Shown one piece after another: positions 33,094 through 41,503 of a stretch of DNA of 64,000 nucleotides (its first letter is position 1; each line of letters opens with the position of its first letter). Location of the stretch: the NCBI GenBank assembly GCA_003712165.1, contig RHLH01000001.1:1116001-1180000 (forward strand), read 5' to 3'. Made by a program: the position numbers and the translations under genes. Under the pieces are notes generated by a model, which searched no databases, was not told the origin of the DNA, and saw only the letters and a program-made list of their open reading frames with translations. The DNA is from Phycisphaera sp. GTDB taxonomy: Bacteria > Planctomycetota > Phycisphaerae > Phycisphaerales > UBA1924.

Positions 33094-36000
33094 CCCCCGA
33101 AACTCGCAGACAAGCGTTCGAGATCTTCGACGAGGTCTGCGATCTGCCCGAGACCGAGCGGTCCGAGCGACTCCGCGAGCGCTGCGGAGACGACACTGAT
33201 CTGCTGACCGCGGTCAAGCAGATGCTCCACGCGGACACGACAAACCACGACAGCATCGCACCCGGTGCCGGAGCCGAGCTGCTCGCCGTTGAGCTCACGA
33301 ACGAAGAGGCCCCGATGCCCGAGCGTATCGGGGGGTACCGCGTGGTCCGCGAGCTCGGGCGGGGCGGCATGGGTGTGGTCTACGAGGCCGACCAGGACGA
33401 GCCGCGGCGGCGCGTCGCTGTCAAGGTCATCAGAGACGTCGCGGCCGGGCGAGAGGTGTCGAGACGCTTCCGGCTCGAATCCCAACTGCTCGGTCGGCTG
33501 CAGCATCCCGGTATCGCGCAGGTCTACGAAGCAGGGACCGACACGCAACTTGGCATACGCCGTGCCTTCTACGCGATGGAGTACGTCGAGGGGTTGCCAA
33601 TCGATCGGCACGCCAACGAGTACGCGCTCGGCATCGATCAGCGTATCGAGCTGATCGCCCGCGTCTGCGACGCGGTGCATCACGCTCATCAGAAGGGAGT
33701 GCTGCACCGTGATATCAAGCCCGCCAACGTGCTCGTCGTGGCCGACGACGATGGAACAACGGCAACCGATACCCGCTCAGGCTCTATCGACACGATCGGC
33801 CAGCCGAAGATCGTCGATTTTGGCGTTGCTCGTCTCACGGATGACTCGACCGAACACACGACACAGCGCACCCACGCGGGCCAGATCATCGGATCGCTGC
33901 CCTGCATGAGCCCGGAGCAGCTCTCGGGCCGTCGCGACGAGGTGGATACCCGCACCGACGTGTACGCCATCGGCGTGCTGCTCTACCGCCTGCTCTCCGG
34001 GCGCTCGCCGCACGACCTGACCGGTCTGTCGATCCCCGAGGCTGCGCGCATCGTCGCGGAGCGAGAGCCCACGCCGCTCGCCGAAGGCAACCCGTCGCTC
34101 CGGGGGGACCTGTCGGTCATCGTCGCGAAGGCCATGGAGCGGGAACCGGACCGACGGTACGACTCCGCAGCCGCGCTGAGCGACGACCTCCGCCGCTGCG
34201 TCCGAGGCGAGCCCATCCTCGCGCGCCCTACATCGGGGTGGTACCGCTTCGGGAAATTTGCGAAGCGGCACAAGGCCTCGTTCGCCGCGGGCATAAGTGT
34301 CGCGGGGCTCCTCGTCGCCGCGAGCGTCATATCCCTGAGTCTTGCGTGGAGCGAATCCGAAGCGAGACGCAAGGCTGACCACGCCACCTACCGGGCCTCA
34401 ATCTCCGCGGCGGCAGCCGCCCTCCGTGACGGTGACTCACGCCTCGCGCGCGAATTTCTCTTGGAAGCACCCGAGGAACTCCGTGGCTGGGAGTGGGCAT
34501 ATTTTTGGAACCAACTCGACCAGAGCCTCGCCCACGGCCAGCGCACGTATTCACTGACTGGCGAGCAAGCGGACTTTATGCACATGGGTGCCTGGCTCAA
34601 CGACGACGAAACAATCCTGCACACCGCAACGACGTACATTCGCAACCATTCGCTCCATTTCGAGTCATTCGAAGCTGACACGATGCGATCACTGGGTACA
34701 TGGGACCTGCCGACCAACGAACAGTGCATCGGGATCGCCTATAGCCCAACCCGGGTCGTTCTTGCCGATTTCGAGTCTGACGAGTTCGTTGAACGTGATA
34801 GCCGCACCGGCGACGAACTGCGGCGGTGGACTGCGACCCACATTGTGCACCCGCCGCTCGCCAGTTTCGATCCCCTGCCCGACGACAAGATCGCCCGCAC
34901 ACAGTGGCTCTCATACGCCACATCACAAGCCAACCCGCACGCCTCTCTGGGCACTGTCAACCACTTCGGCACAGCCTGGGTCCCGCGGAGTGGTCGGGAA
35001 CCGGGCATCTGGCTTGCCAGCACCAGCCAGGCGGTCCCGCTTGCGGTGCTCCGAGAGGGGTCTGCCTGTACGCGATTCAGCCCGGATGGGCAGACTGTGA
35101 TTCTCGCCACCCTCGACCGTCAGCTTGCTCTGCACGACGCAAGCACAGGGAGCCGCATCTGGCATCACCGTGAAGCGCATGCCGATGCGCCGATGAGCGT
35201 CGCCTTTAGCCCGGACGGGTCTGTCGTCGCCTCCGGAGGCCAGGATCGCAAGATCCGTCTATGGGACACATATGACGGCTCGCCTCTAGGGACGCTGATC
35301 GGGCATGACGCCACCGTGCTGGCACTCTGCTTTAGTTCAGATGGCGAGACCCTGTTCAGTTCCGACGCTTTGACGGCGCGCCGCTGGAGGATCGGCGATG
35401 TATCCGATCCGGATGTGATGATGACTCACGGCTACTTCGCGTATCGCGTCGCCGTCAGTCCAGATGGGAGGTTCATTGCGTCGTGCGTGCCGAGCCACAG
35501 GATTGGTGTACCGAACCCGACCGAGGTGTTTGTCCGACGGAGTGACGAATCGCAGCCAGCCCAGGCCGTGCCCGTCCCCGGCTTGGTGTCCCGCGTGGTC
35601 GACGTCGCATTTTCAGCTTCCAACCGCCTCGTCTTGCTGGCTGAAGGTCACGTCGACGGGTCTGAACTCCAGCCGTTGCTTCTCGAGTACAACGCTGACT
35701 CATTGGAGTCCCTGCGAACAATTCCCCTCGGCGCCCGTTCTAGGCCGGGGTTCCTGGAAAGTGGCACCTTGCACTATGCTATTCTCCAGGTCGACAACGC
35801 TCTCCACATCGTGTCTGGTTCTGATGAAGAGATTTACACGCTGCCCGCACTCGATCTCATGCCTGAGGATGCAAACCGAACTCCCCGAGTATCGCTCGGC
35901 GACGACGGTGGCGTGGAAGTTCACAGCTACTCCGGAACAGCCTTGACTCTCCGTGGACTCTCCAGCCATGATTTCGCCGGATATCTATTCGACCTCGCTC

Positions 36001-36329
36001 AATCGCGCATCTTCGTGGTCTCCGTCGATCAGAGGATTCGCGCGTTCAGCCTCAACTCGGGCCGCGAGATCGCATCGACCGGGTCGCTACCGACGACGAT
36101 CGACGCCTTGGAACTCCAGCCGGACAGCACCCGCCTTTTCGCTGGCTGCGGTGACACAGCCATCCGCGTGTGGGACACCGACACACTCGAGCTCGTCGCT
36201 GTGCTCCGAGGCCATCGAGATTCCGTTAACGACCTTGCGATCTCACCTGACGGCTCAACTCTGTTCTCCGCCTCCGACGACTACACCGTGAGGACCTGGA
36301 CGACGGCACGAAGTGCGCGTCGTCGATAG
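33090..36329 (+). CDS. Transmembrane Ser/Thr protein kinase with WD40-type beta-propeller
   Basis: 1079 residues. After an 80-residue helical start (ETRRQAFEIFDEVCDLPETERSERL), the Hanks kinase domain shows LGRGGMGVVYEAD (about residue 88), VAVKVIRD with the ATP lysine, VLHRDIKPANVLV (about 205), IVDFGVARL and CMSPEQLSGR, all catalytic residues being intact. One membrane helix follows (about 398-420). The outer part is a beta-propeller with WD40-like blades (MSVAFSPDGSVVASGGQDRKIRLWDTYDG; VNDLAISPDGSTLFSASDDYTVRTW). It would sense an outside signal through the propeller and phosphorylate cytoplasmic partners, probably the coupled ECF factor (inference). Confidence 0.93.
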   Translation: MTPETRRQAFEIFDEVCDLPETERSERLRERCGDDTDLLTAVKQMLHADTTNHDSIAPGAGAELLAVELTNEEAPMPERIGGYRVVRELGRGGMGVVYEADQDEPRRRVAVKVIRDVAAGREVSRRFRLESQLLGRLQHPGIAQVYEAGTDTQLGIRRAFYAMEYVEGLPIDRHANEYALGIDQRIELIARVCDAVHHAHQKGVLHRDIKPANVLVVADDDGTTATDTRSGSIDTIGQPKIVDFGVARLTDDSTEHTTQRTHAGQIIGSLPCMSPEQLSGRRDEVDTRTDVYAIGVLLYRLLSGRSPHDLTGLSIPEAARIVAEREPTPLAEGNPSLRGDLSVIVAKAMEREPDRRYDSAAALSDDLRRCVRGEPILARPTSGWYRFGKFAKRHKASFAAGISVAGLLVAASVISLSLAWSESEARRKADHATYRASISAAAAALRDGDSRLAREFLLEAPEELRGWEWAYFWNQLDQSLAHGQRTYSLTGEQADFMHMGAWLNDDETILHTATTYIRNHSLHFESFEADTMRSLGTWDLPTNEQCIGIAYSPTRVVLADFESDEFVERDSRTGDELRRWTATHIVHPPLASFDPLPDDKIARTQWLSYATSQANPHASLGTVNHFGTAWVPRSGREPGIWLASTSQAVPLAVLREGSACTRFSPDGQTVILATLDRQLALHDASTGSRIWHHREAHADAPMSVAFSPDGSVVASGGQDRKIRLWDTYDGSPLGTLIGHDATVLALCFSSDGETLFSSDALTARRWRIGDVSDPDVMMTHGYFAYRVAVSPDGRFIASCVPSHRIGVPNPTEVFVRRSDESQPAQAVPVPGLVSRVVDVAFSASNRLVLLAEGHVDGSELQPLLLEYNADSLESLRTIPLGARSRPGFLESGTLHYAILQVDNALHIVSGSDEEIYTLPALDLMPEDANRTPRVSLGDDGGVEVHSYSGTALTLRGLSSHDFAGYLFDLAQSRIFVVSVDQRIRAFSLNSGREIASTGSLPTTIDALELQPDSTRLFAGCGDTAIRVWDTDTLELVAVLRGHRDSVNDLAISPDGSTLFSASDDYTVRTWTTARSARRR

Positions 36330-36487
36330 CGCCGCGGGACATTGCCATGACCCTGTAGCATCCAAATAGTCGGCCGACACATATCTGTGTCATGCCACTG
36401 CTTTGCTTAGTTGTAGGCTGGCCCAATGCGACCCCATCTCCATCCCTGGCAACTGATCAGCGTCATCGTGCTTGACCAGCTTGTTGC

Positions 36488-37072
36488 TCATGGTCGAACT
36501 AAATCTCTTGTGCGTGTCTTCGTCAGTTGCTCTTTGGCCCATTGGCGGGTCGACTCACTGGCCGTCGTAAAAGCGATCTGCTCAAGCAGGTTCAAAGTAT
36601 TCTGGTCTGTTCTGCGATGTCGGAGCTTTAAAGACGCAAGCCCGACCATTGCAGTTTCTAGTTCTGGCCTGATCTCGAGCACGGATTCGTACGTCGCGAT
36701 TGCTTCATCGACCTGGCCGCCCCGTTCTAGTGCAATGGCGAGGTTGATTCGTGGGTCGGGGTGCCCGGGCATCAGCTTTCGTGCCCATTCAAACTCAGAC
36801 GATGCCTCGTATAGATCTCCTCGCGATAGGAAGATCACACCGAGATTGTTGTGCGCTGGCCCATAGTAGAGATCGTGTGCGAGTGCCTCGCGTAGCAGTT
36901 CCTCTGCTTTTTCGGGCTCGGACGAGAGGAGGTCAGCCGCCTCGCTATTTAGCTCCGAGGCGCGTGGAGTGTTACGCCGATCTGAAGACTGCCCGGCATA
37001 CGGGCTAAGAGGGGTGCTCTGACAACCACTCAGGAGAACAAGCATGACACTGAGAGCTACAAATCTGGTCAT
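36488..37072 (-). CDS. TPR lipoprotein at the end of the T2SS operon
   Basis: 194 residues. The lipobox LLSGC places a lipidated Cys near residue 17, so the mature protein is membrane-anchored. Three or four TPR-type helical repeats follow (AEELLREALAHDLYYGPAHNNLGVIFLSRGDLYEASSEFEWARKLMPGHPDPRINLAIALERGGQVDEAIATYESVLEI), resembling PilF/PilW pilotins that guide secretin to the outer membrane. Its ATG overlaps the stop of the gspM-like gene by four bases, making it the twelfth and last gene of the operon. A pilotin role for the island secretin is an inference from fold and position. Confidence 0.8.
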   Translation of the reverse strand: MTRFVALSVMLVLLSGCQSTPLSPYAGQSSDRRNTPRASELNSEAADLLSSEPEKAEELLREALAHDLYYGPAHNNLGVIFLSRGDLYEASSEFEWARKLMPGHPDPRINLAIALERGGQVDEAIATYESVLEIRPELETAMVGLASLKLRHRRTDQNTLNLLEQIAFTTASESTRQWAKEQLTKTRTRDLVRP

Positions 37073-37602
37073 CTCTGGTTCTCCTCTTCTGCTGAGATGT
37101 ACTGACGCTCAAGCACGATGTCCACGCCGTACCTGGTTTCTGTTTCGCTCAGGCCGCCGGGCCTCTGTAGGTTTATATCTGCAGGTGTGAAGCTCGGTAG
37201 CACTTTCGACAGCTCTTGGAGCGTGCGACCGAGTTGCACCGGCTCTACTGGCCGGAGTCTGATCGAAAGCCGTTGGAGACGGCCTGTTTCTTGGCCGTTG
37301 GCTCTGATTGAATCGTCTCGGAGTGTAAGTTCGCTGGCTGTTGAAGGCGATAGGCCTGCATCAACCAGAGCGCTGTTTACAAGTCTGACAGCATCTGCTT
37401 GTCCGAACGACTCTGAGGCATCGGGCGGGGCAACCGACCTTGTATGGACGATTGATTGTACAGCGCTCCGTGTAGAATCAAGCTGTCTCATGGCGTTGGT
37501 AGCGCGTTGTCGTGAAATGTCCATCTCACGCCAGGCCCAGAGGGGTGGGGTAGCGAACAGGATTGCCGAAAGGCAGACATAGAGCATCTGTCTGTTCATC
37601 AT
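37069..37602 (-). CDS. GspM-like T2SS inner-membrane protein
   Basis: 177 residues. A single N-terminal membrane helix (QMLYVCLSAILFATPPLWAW) is followed by a coiled stretch and a compact alpha/beta domain (GRLQRLSIRLRPVEPVQLGRTLQELSKVLPSF), the usual layout of GspM/PilO. Sequence similarity to GspM is weak, so the assignment rests on topology and on its place directly after the gspL-like gene with a four-base overlap. It would belong to the inner-membrane platform with GspL, GspE and GspF. Confidence 0.65.
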   Translation of the reverse strand: MMNRQMLYVCLSAILFATPPLWAWREMDISRQRATNAMRQLDSTRSAVQSIVHTRSVAPPDASESFGQADAVRLVNSALVDAGLSPSTASELTLRDDSIRANGQETGRLQRLSIRLRPVEPVQLGRTLQELSKVLPSFTPADINLQRPGGLSETETRYGVDIVLERQYISAEEENQR

Positions 37603-38453
37603 CTGGCCTCCTGTTTTCGCTGGAGGCTGACTGAGACCGAGGTGGTCGAAGTCGTGCGCCGGATGCTTGGCGCCGAGAGCGACCAGCCCTCAAGCGTTTC
37701 GAGATGCTCGATGAAGTTGGTAGGATCGAGTTCGATCGGCATAGACAGATCGACACGGACATCTTGCTTGCCTACCGACAGACGTTGGAGTCGTGCACCG
37801 TCGGGCCAGATCGAGAGAATCTGCTCGAGTGATTCTGACGCCGGTGTGAACGAATTATCTTGATTATCGTGCTTGTGGGTGCTTGTTGAGCGAAGCATGG
37901 CTGCGAGGCGGATAGAGGCAGGTTGGCTGTTTGGTCCAGCAGGCGGGAGCACGAGTTCTTGTGCGAGGCTCGTGGCGCTTGCTGCATCGTCGCGCTGTGT
38001 GTTGTACGCCTTGGTGCGGTTTAGAAATCCAATCATGAGCATCGAACTGATGATGAGACCGACTACAAACACGCTTGCAATGAGCGTTCGGCGTGCATGA
38101 CGCGATCTTCCTGACACTATCGAGCCCTGGAGCAGGTCAAAGTTACTCGCCACATGCGAGGTCTCAAGCCAGCTCGGGACTGAATCAGGTACGGCGATAT
38201 CAGCAGCCTTAGCTATATCTTCAAGCCGATCACGTCGGCACGCACAGGCCGTGATTGCTCCGTTCGGTTCAGCGCGGAAAAGGGCCTCGACCTCGTCTAT
38301 TGGCACAGGCAGATCGGGTTCGAGCGCGTACAGCAGTGCCCGCTTCTGGGTCTTGCCGCGAAGGCCATCCGTGGCGCTCGCATCAAGCACCGACCAGAAG
38401 CAGGCTTCGCTGGGGATAGCCGCAACGCGGGATCTCGGCAAGGCTGGGCTCAT
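37599..38453 (-). CDS. GspL-like T2SS inner-membrane platform protein
   Basis: 284 residues. The cytoplasmic N-terminal part of about 125 residues (IPSEACFWSVLDAS, DLPVPIDEVEALFRAE) is followed by one membrane helix (TLIASVFVVGLIISSMLMIGFL) and a periplasmic ferredoxin-like domain (SLEQILSIWPDGARLQRLSVGKQDVRVDLSMP). This matches GspL/PilN topology, although the cytoplasmic domain is shorter than in classical GspL. It overlaps both neighbours by four bases. It would link the ATPase GspE to the periplasmic pseudopilus base. Confidence 0.65.
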   Translation of the reverse strand: MSPALPRSRVAAIPSEACFWSVLDASATDGLRGKTQKRALLYALEPDLPVPIDEVEALFRAEPNGAITACACRRDRLEDIAKAADIAVPDSVPSWLETSHVASNFDLLQGSIVSGRSRHARRTLIASVFVVGLIISSMLMIGFLNRTKAYNTQRDDAASATSLAQELVLPPAGPNSQPASIRLAAMLRSTSTHKHDNQDNSFTPASESLEQILSIWPDGARLQRLSVGKQDVRVDLSMPIELDPTNFIEHLETLEGWSLSAPSIRRTTSTTSVSVSLQRKQEAR

Positions 38454-38968
38454 CCTTTGGTTTCCTCGCTCTTGCCGGTATCGAGGATAATCTCTGTTTC
38501 GCCTTGTGGGGTGATAAGACCAGCCGAAGTCGGTGTGACGTTTCCGATAGAGAGCCCGCCGATGGTCTCACCTTCGCCAAGTATGTGTGTCGTGTCGGTG
38601 TCAGGGTTGTAGAGGATCGCGAGGCAGCGATCCGAAACGCCTTCTTCGGGAGTGACAATGCCGACAAGCTGTAGCTTCGGAAGTGGCGGTGGAGGAGGTT
38701 CGGTGGTTTCGGCTCTCTGTTCAGTTTCTTCGACAGCTGGTGGCGTCCAGAGCCGCTTGTCGAATGCTGATAGCTGGTAATGCGTTTTGCTCTGTGGTTC
38801 AGTGATTGTTGGATCGTTGGTCTGCGGCGCCCACTCGGTATCGATTTGGTCAGTATTGAGAGGTTGGAACGCCCAGACTGCGGTTACAGCAATTAGAAGA
38901 GCACCAGCAACACCGATGGTTACAGTTGCAAGCCACACTCGCCGGATTGGGTCACTCACTGATGGCAT
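38450..38968 (-). CDS. GspC-like T2SS protein
   Basis: 172 residues from the ATG at 38968. One membrane helix (ATVTIGVAGALLIAVTAVWAF) is followed by a Pro-rich linker and a small beta domain resembling the GspC homology region (PKLQLVGIVTPEEG...CLAILYNPDTDTTHILGEGETIGGLSIGNVTPTSAGLITPQGETEIIL). GspC connects the inner platform to the secretin. No PDZ or coiled-coil domain follows, so this is the short form. It overlaps the end of gspK by 17 bases, the only overlap in the operon longer than four. In most systems gspC comes first; here it is ninth. Confidence 0.72.
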   Translation of the reverse strand: MPSVSDPIRRVWLATVTIGVAGALLIAVTAVWAFQPLNTDQIDTEWAPQTNDPTITEPQSKTHYQLSAFDKRLWTPPAVEETEQRAETTEPPPPPLPKLQLVGIVTPEEGVSDRCLAILYNPDTDTTHILGEGETIGGLSIGNVTPTSAGLITPQGETEIILDTGKSEETKG

Positions 38969-39776
38969 GACGCTCGATGATCTCCCAGTCGCTTCGGCGT
39001 GAAGCGTACACAGTCCACCAAGACCTGCCGATGCCATCCACCGAAGCATCGGTCCTTACAGCCCAGAGTGTACTGTGCCCTGTCAGCCTGACGAGTGATT
39101 CTCTGTTCCCGGGGCTTCGTGGTGGTGCGGGGGCGGGGCGTCCGTCTTCTCGTGCCGCCAGGATCGAGGCGATGTCGCCCCGCTGAGCAAGCCTGAGCGC
39201 CGCCTCGAGGAGCGGCTTCGGGGCTGTATTGATGTTGATGGTGGGGGAGCTTGACGCACGGCGGTTTTGTTCACGCGGGTAGATCGCAAGCGTTGAGCCG
39301 ATGCAGACTCTCGGTTCGTCGGTCAGCGGGTAGATTGCAGCGTGAGTAGCTGGAATTTCACAGAGTGACGCAGTCGTATCGAGCTCTAAATCCCGGATTT
39401 GATCGTTGGTGGCGAGCCACAGGGGGGATGATGAATTGGTTTCGGGTGGGATCATGCCGAGAAGATCCCAGGCCGCGATGCGAATTTCGTGTTTAGCCCC
39501 GTCATCATTGGTCCACGCTATCGCTGCAATCTCGACCCGAGGCTCACTCAACGTGGGATCGACTGTGGCCCGCGATGCGTGCTTGGCGAGCCAGCTTTCG
39601 ATGATGGGGTCACACGAATGCAGGAGGTCATCCGTTGCGCGTTCTGTAATACCAAGTGAACGAGCTTGATATGCCTGTGCAGACGAGAGTGTGAGCAGAC
39701 TTAGTGCACCAGTGACGAGGACCAGTGATGCCAGGACGAGCAGCATGGCCATACCTTTTAGGTGTAGCCGTCTCAT
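38952..39776 (-). CDS. gspK: GspK-like minor pseudopilin
   Basis: 274 residues. A basic leader (RRLHLKG) precedes MAMLLVLASLVLVTGALSLLTLSSAQ. The mature protein lacks Glu5, as is characteristic of GspK, the tip pseudopilin. The large soluble domain includes SPTININTAPKPLLEAALRLAQRGDIASILAAREDG, the helix-hairpin-like INxNxA motif seen in GspK proteins. The ATG at 39776 overlaps the gspJ stop. It would cap the pseudopilus with GspI and GspJ. Confidence 0.85.
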   Translation of the reverse strand: MRRLHLKGMAMLLVLASLVLVTGALSLLTLSSAQAYQARSLGITERATDDLLHSCDPIIESWLAKHASRATVDPTLSEPRVEIAAIAWTNDDGAKHEIRIAAWDLLGMIPPETNSSSPLWLATNDQIRDLELDTTASLCEIPATHAAIYPLTDEPRVCIGSTLAIYPREQNRRASSSPTININTAPKPLLEAALRLAQRGDIASILAAREDGRPAPAPPRSPGNRESLVRLTGHSTLWAVRTDASVDGIGRSWWTVYASRRSDWEIIERHAISE

Positions 39777-40219
39777 GATCCGATCTCCCACGAGCGCATC
39801 GCGGTGAGCCCATCGCTTGATTCGAACGTGACAGTGAAGACTTCTGCCACATCACTTAGTTCAAAGCTAGCAGAACTGACGCGACCGAGTAGAAGTCGTG
39901 TGTCATTGTTTCCGTCTCGGTACTCTAGCTTATCACCTTCATGTGTTATCGTGACTGATACGCCCGTAGCTGTCCGTACGATGAATCTGTCGTTGGATGC
40001 GCGTATAGGGTTGGATTGACTTGAGTCTCGGTCTCTGCGGAGCAGCAGCCGGTCGATCTCGGATAGAGTCATATCGGCGCTGCGCTGCCATGCCAGGCTC
40101 TGATCTATGTCGTGCATCGCAACGAGTGCTGTGCGGGTCAGCGGCACTATCGCTGCAGCTACACCGGCAAGAAGCCCGATAGCGAACAAGAGTTCCAGCA
40201 GCGTAAGACCGCGTCTCAT
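39773..40219 (-). CDS. gspJ: GspJ-like minor pseudopilin
   Basis: 148 residues. The prepilin signal RRG ends at residue 4, before LTLLELLFAIGLLAGVAAAIVPL with Glu at mature position 5. The soluble part has beta strands (DRFIVRTATGVSVTITHEGDKLEYRDG). Its position between gspI and gspK, with four-base overlaps at both ends, supports GspJ. It is shorter than most GspJ proteins (about 190), so the assignment relies partly on gene order. Confidence 0.78.
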   Translation of the reverse strand: MRRGLTLLELLFAIGLLAGVAAAIVPLTRTALVAMHDIDQSLAWQRSADMTLSEIDRLLLRRDRDSSQSNPIRASNDRFIVRTATGVSVTITHEGDKLEYRDGNNDTRLLLGRVSSASFELSDVAEVFTVTFESSDGLTAMRSWEIGS

Positions 40220-40608
40220 GGGTTCTGCTCCTCGACTGGCTTGAATTCGTAGAAACGCGTAAGTGAGAATTCATCAGCCGTGATTTCTATTCTGCCCCAA
40301 CCTTCTGGACAGTCATCGCAAGGCTCCCTCGTAAATGAAATGGTGATATCAACTGGCAAGGACTCTGCAGGGGGAGTCCAACGCTGCCCGGGGGCGAGCT
40401 CCCAGACCGTGCGTGAATGCTTCGTGAGGATCAAGTTGACCTGTCGCGTTGTTTCGTCAAACCTGTTCGGTGTGTCGTCTCTTGCCCTGGCGTTGCCCGC
40501 GTCTCGGAGAATGCCAACCGAGATAGTTGTGAGCATCGCCAACAGGGTTACAGCGAGCAGAACCTCGATGAGTGTGAGCCCCCTCCTGCGTAGATCAAAT
40601 CGGTTCAT
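40216..40608 (-). CDS. gspI: GspI-like minor pseudopilin
   Basis: 130 residues. The leader NRFDLRRRG is cut before LTLIEVLLAVTLLAMLTTISVGIL, with Glu5. The small soluble domain contains an unusual CDDC pair (PCDDCPEGW) that may form a disulfide outside the cytoplasm. The length is typical for GspI, and the gene lies between gspH and gspJ with four-base overlaps. Confidence 0.8.
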   Translation of the reverse strand: MNRFDLRRRGLTLIEVLLAVTLLAMLTTISVGILRDAGNARARDDTPNRFDETTRQVNLILTKHSRTVWELAPGQRWTPPAESLPVDITISFTREPCDDCPEGWGRIEITADEFSLTRFYEFKPVEEQNP

Positions 40609-41060
40609 GGCTCACCCGCCTCACGGTTGATCGTCGACCATCCAGTAAGTCCAGCGATATCTAGCTTGTCTCGTGTGGCGATGAGCGAAACCACATAATC
40701 AACGCTCTGGCCGTGTCGGTCGTAAGCGAGTACGCCCTCGGTTTGTGCGTCGCTTTCGACTCGGACCAACTGGTCGAGTGAGTAGCTTCGCTCAAGACCT
40801 TCGCGTTTCAGTTTGACTTCGGTTGTACCGCTTTCCTCGTTGGTTTCCAGTGTCAGCGATAGCGGCCCGTCCCGACGGGCGAGCAGCCTCGCTTCAGCGT
40901 CGATAGCGACCAGTTGCCGCAAGGTCTGCTTGGGTGATACGGGCTGCAAGAGAACGCTCCTTAGCGTGTATCCGGCGAGCAAGCCGAGCAGCATCACCAC
41001 AGCGAGCAATTCCAGGAGTGTGAAGCAGCGGCAGTGGTGAGTGTGGTGTGGGCGTCTCAT
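40605..41060 (-). CDS. gspH: GspH-like minor pseudopilin
   Basis: 151 residues from the ATG at 41060 that overlaps the gspG stop. The leader is His-rich (RRPHHTHHCRC), before FTLLELLAVVMLLGLLAGYTL with Glu5. The residue before the cut is Cys in place of Gly, which is unusual. The soluble domain has the paired strands of GspH (GPLSLTLETNEESGTTEVKLKREG). The open frame extends upstream to 41498 inside gspG but that part has no pilin features. Confidence 0.78.
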   Translation of the reverse strand: MRRPHHTHHCRCFTLLELLAVVMLLGLLAGYTLRSVLLQPVSPKQTLRQLVAIDAEARLLARRDGPLSLTLETNEESGTTEVKLKREGLERSYSLDQLVRVESDAQTEGVLAYDRHGQSVDYVVSLIATRDKLDIAGLTGWSTINREAGEP

Positions 41061-41503
41061 TCTGTACCGCGGAGATTTAGATTGGAGATGTCTGCGTTCT
41101 CGCCCGTGCCGCCGGCCTCGCCGTCGGCGCCGTAAGACACGATCTCGTACGGGTGTCCGTTCGGACCCGGGACGGCGATGTAGTATGGGTGGCCCCACGG
41201 GTCCAGCAGTCTGTCGGGTCCGATGTAGTAAGCCGCGGTTGGTTCGGCGTGGCCGTCTGAGAGCACCGCCAGGCCTGTGTTGTTGTCGGGGTATGTATCG
41301 TTCTCTTGTTTGTAGAGTTCGACGCGCTGGGCGATCATGCCGATGCCGGTCTTGGCCAGTTCGCGCTTGCCCTTCCCGAACGCGCCAGAGAAGCCGATCG
41401 CCAGCGTTCCGGCCAGCAGCCCAAGAATGACAACCACCGCGAGCACCTCGACAAGCGTCATGCCCCGTTGGGCCCGGTACAAAGTAGTTACAGCACATCT
41501 CAT
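41057..41503 (-). CDS. gspG: Major pseudopilin GspG
   Basis: 148 residues. The leader ends RAQRG at residue 14, before MTLVEVLAVVVILGLLAGTLAIGFSGAFGKGK, with Glu at mature position 5. The C-terminal half is classic GspG: ELYKQENDTYPDNNTGLAVL, LLDPWGHPYYIAVPG, and the calcium-binding loop SYGADGEAGGTGENADISN. It would form the shaft of the pseudopilus that pushes substrates through the secretin. The start at 41503 overlaps the gspF stop. The highly conserved calcium site makes this the surest of the pseudopilins. Confidence 0.94.
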   Translation of the reverse strand: MRCAVTTLYRAQRGMTLVEVLAVVVILGLLAGTLAIGFSGAFGKGKRELAKTGIGMIAQRVELYKQENDTYPDNNTGLAVLSDGHAEPTAAYYIGPDRLLDPWGHPYYIAVPGPNGHPYEIVSYGADGEAGGTGENADISNLNLRGTE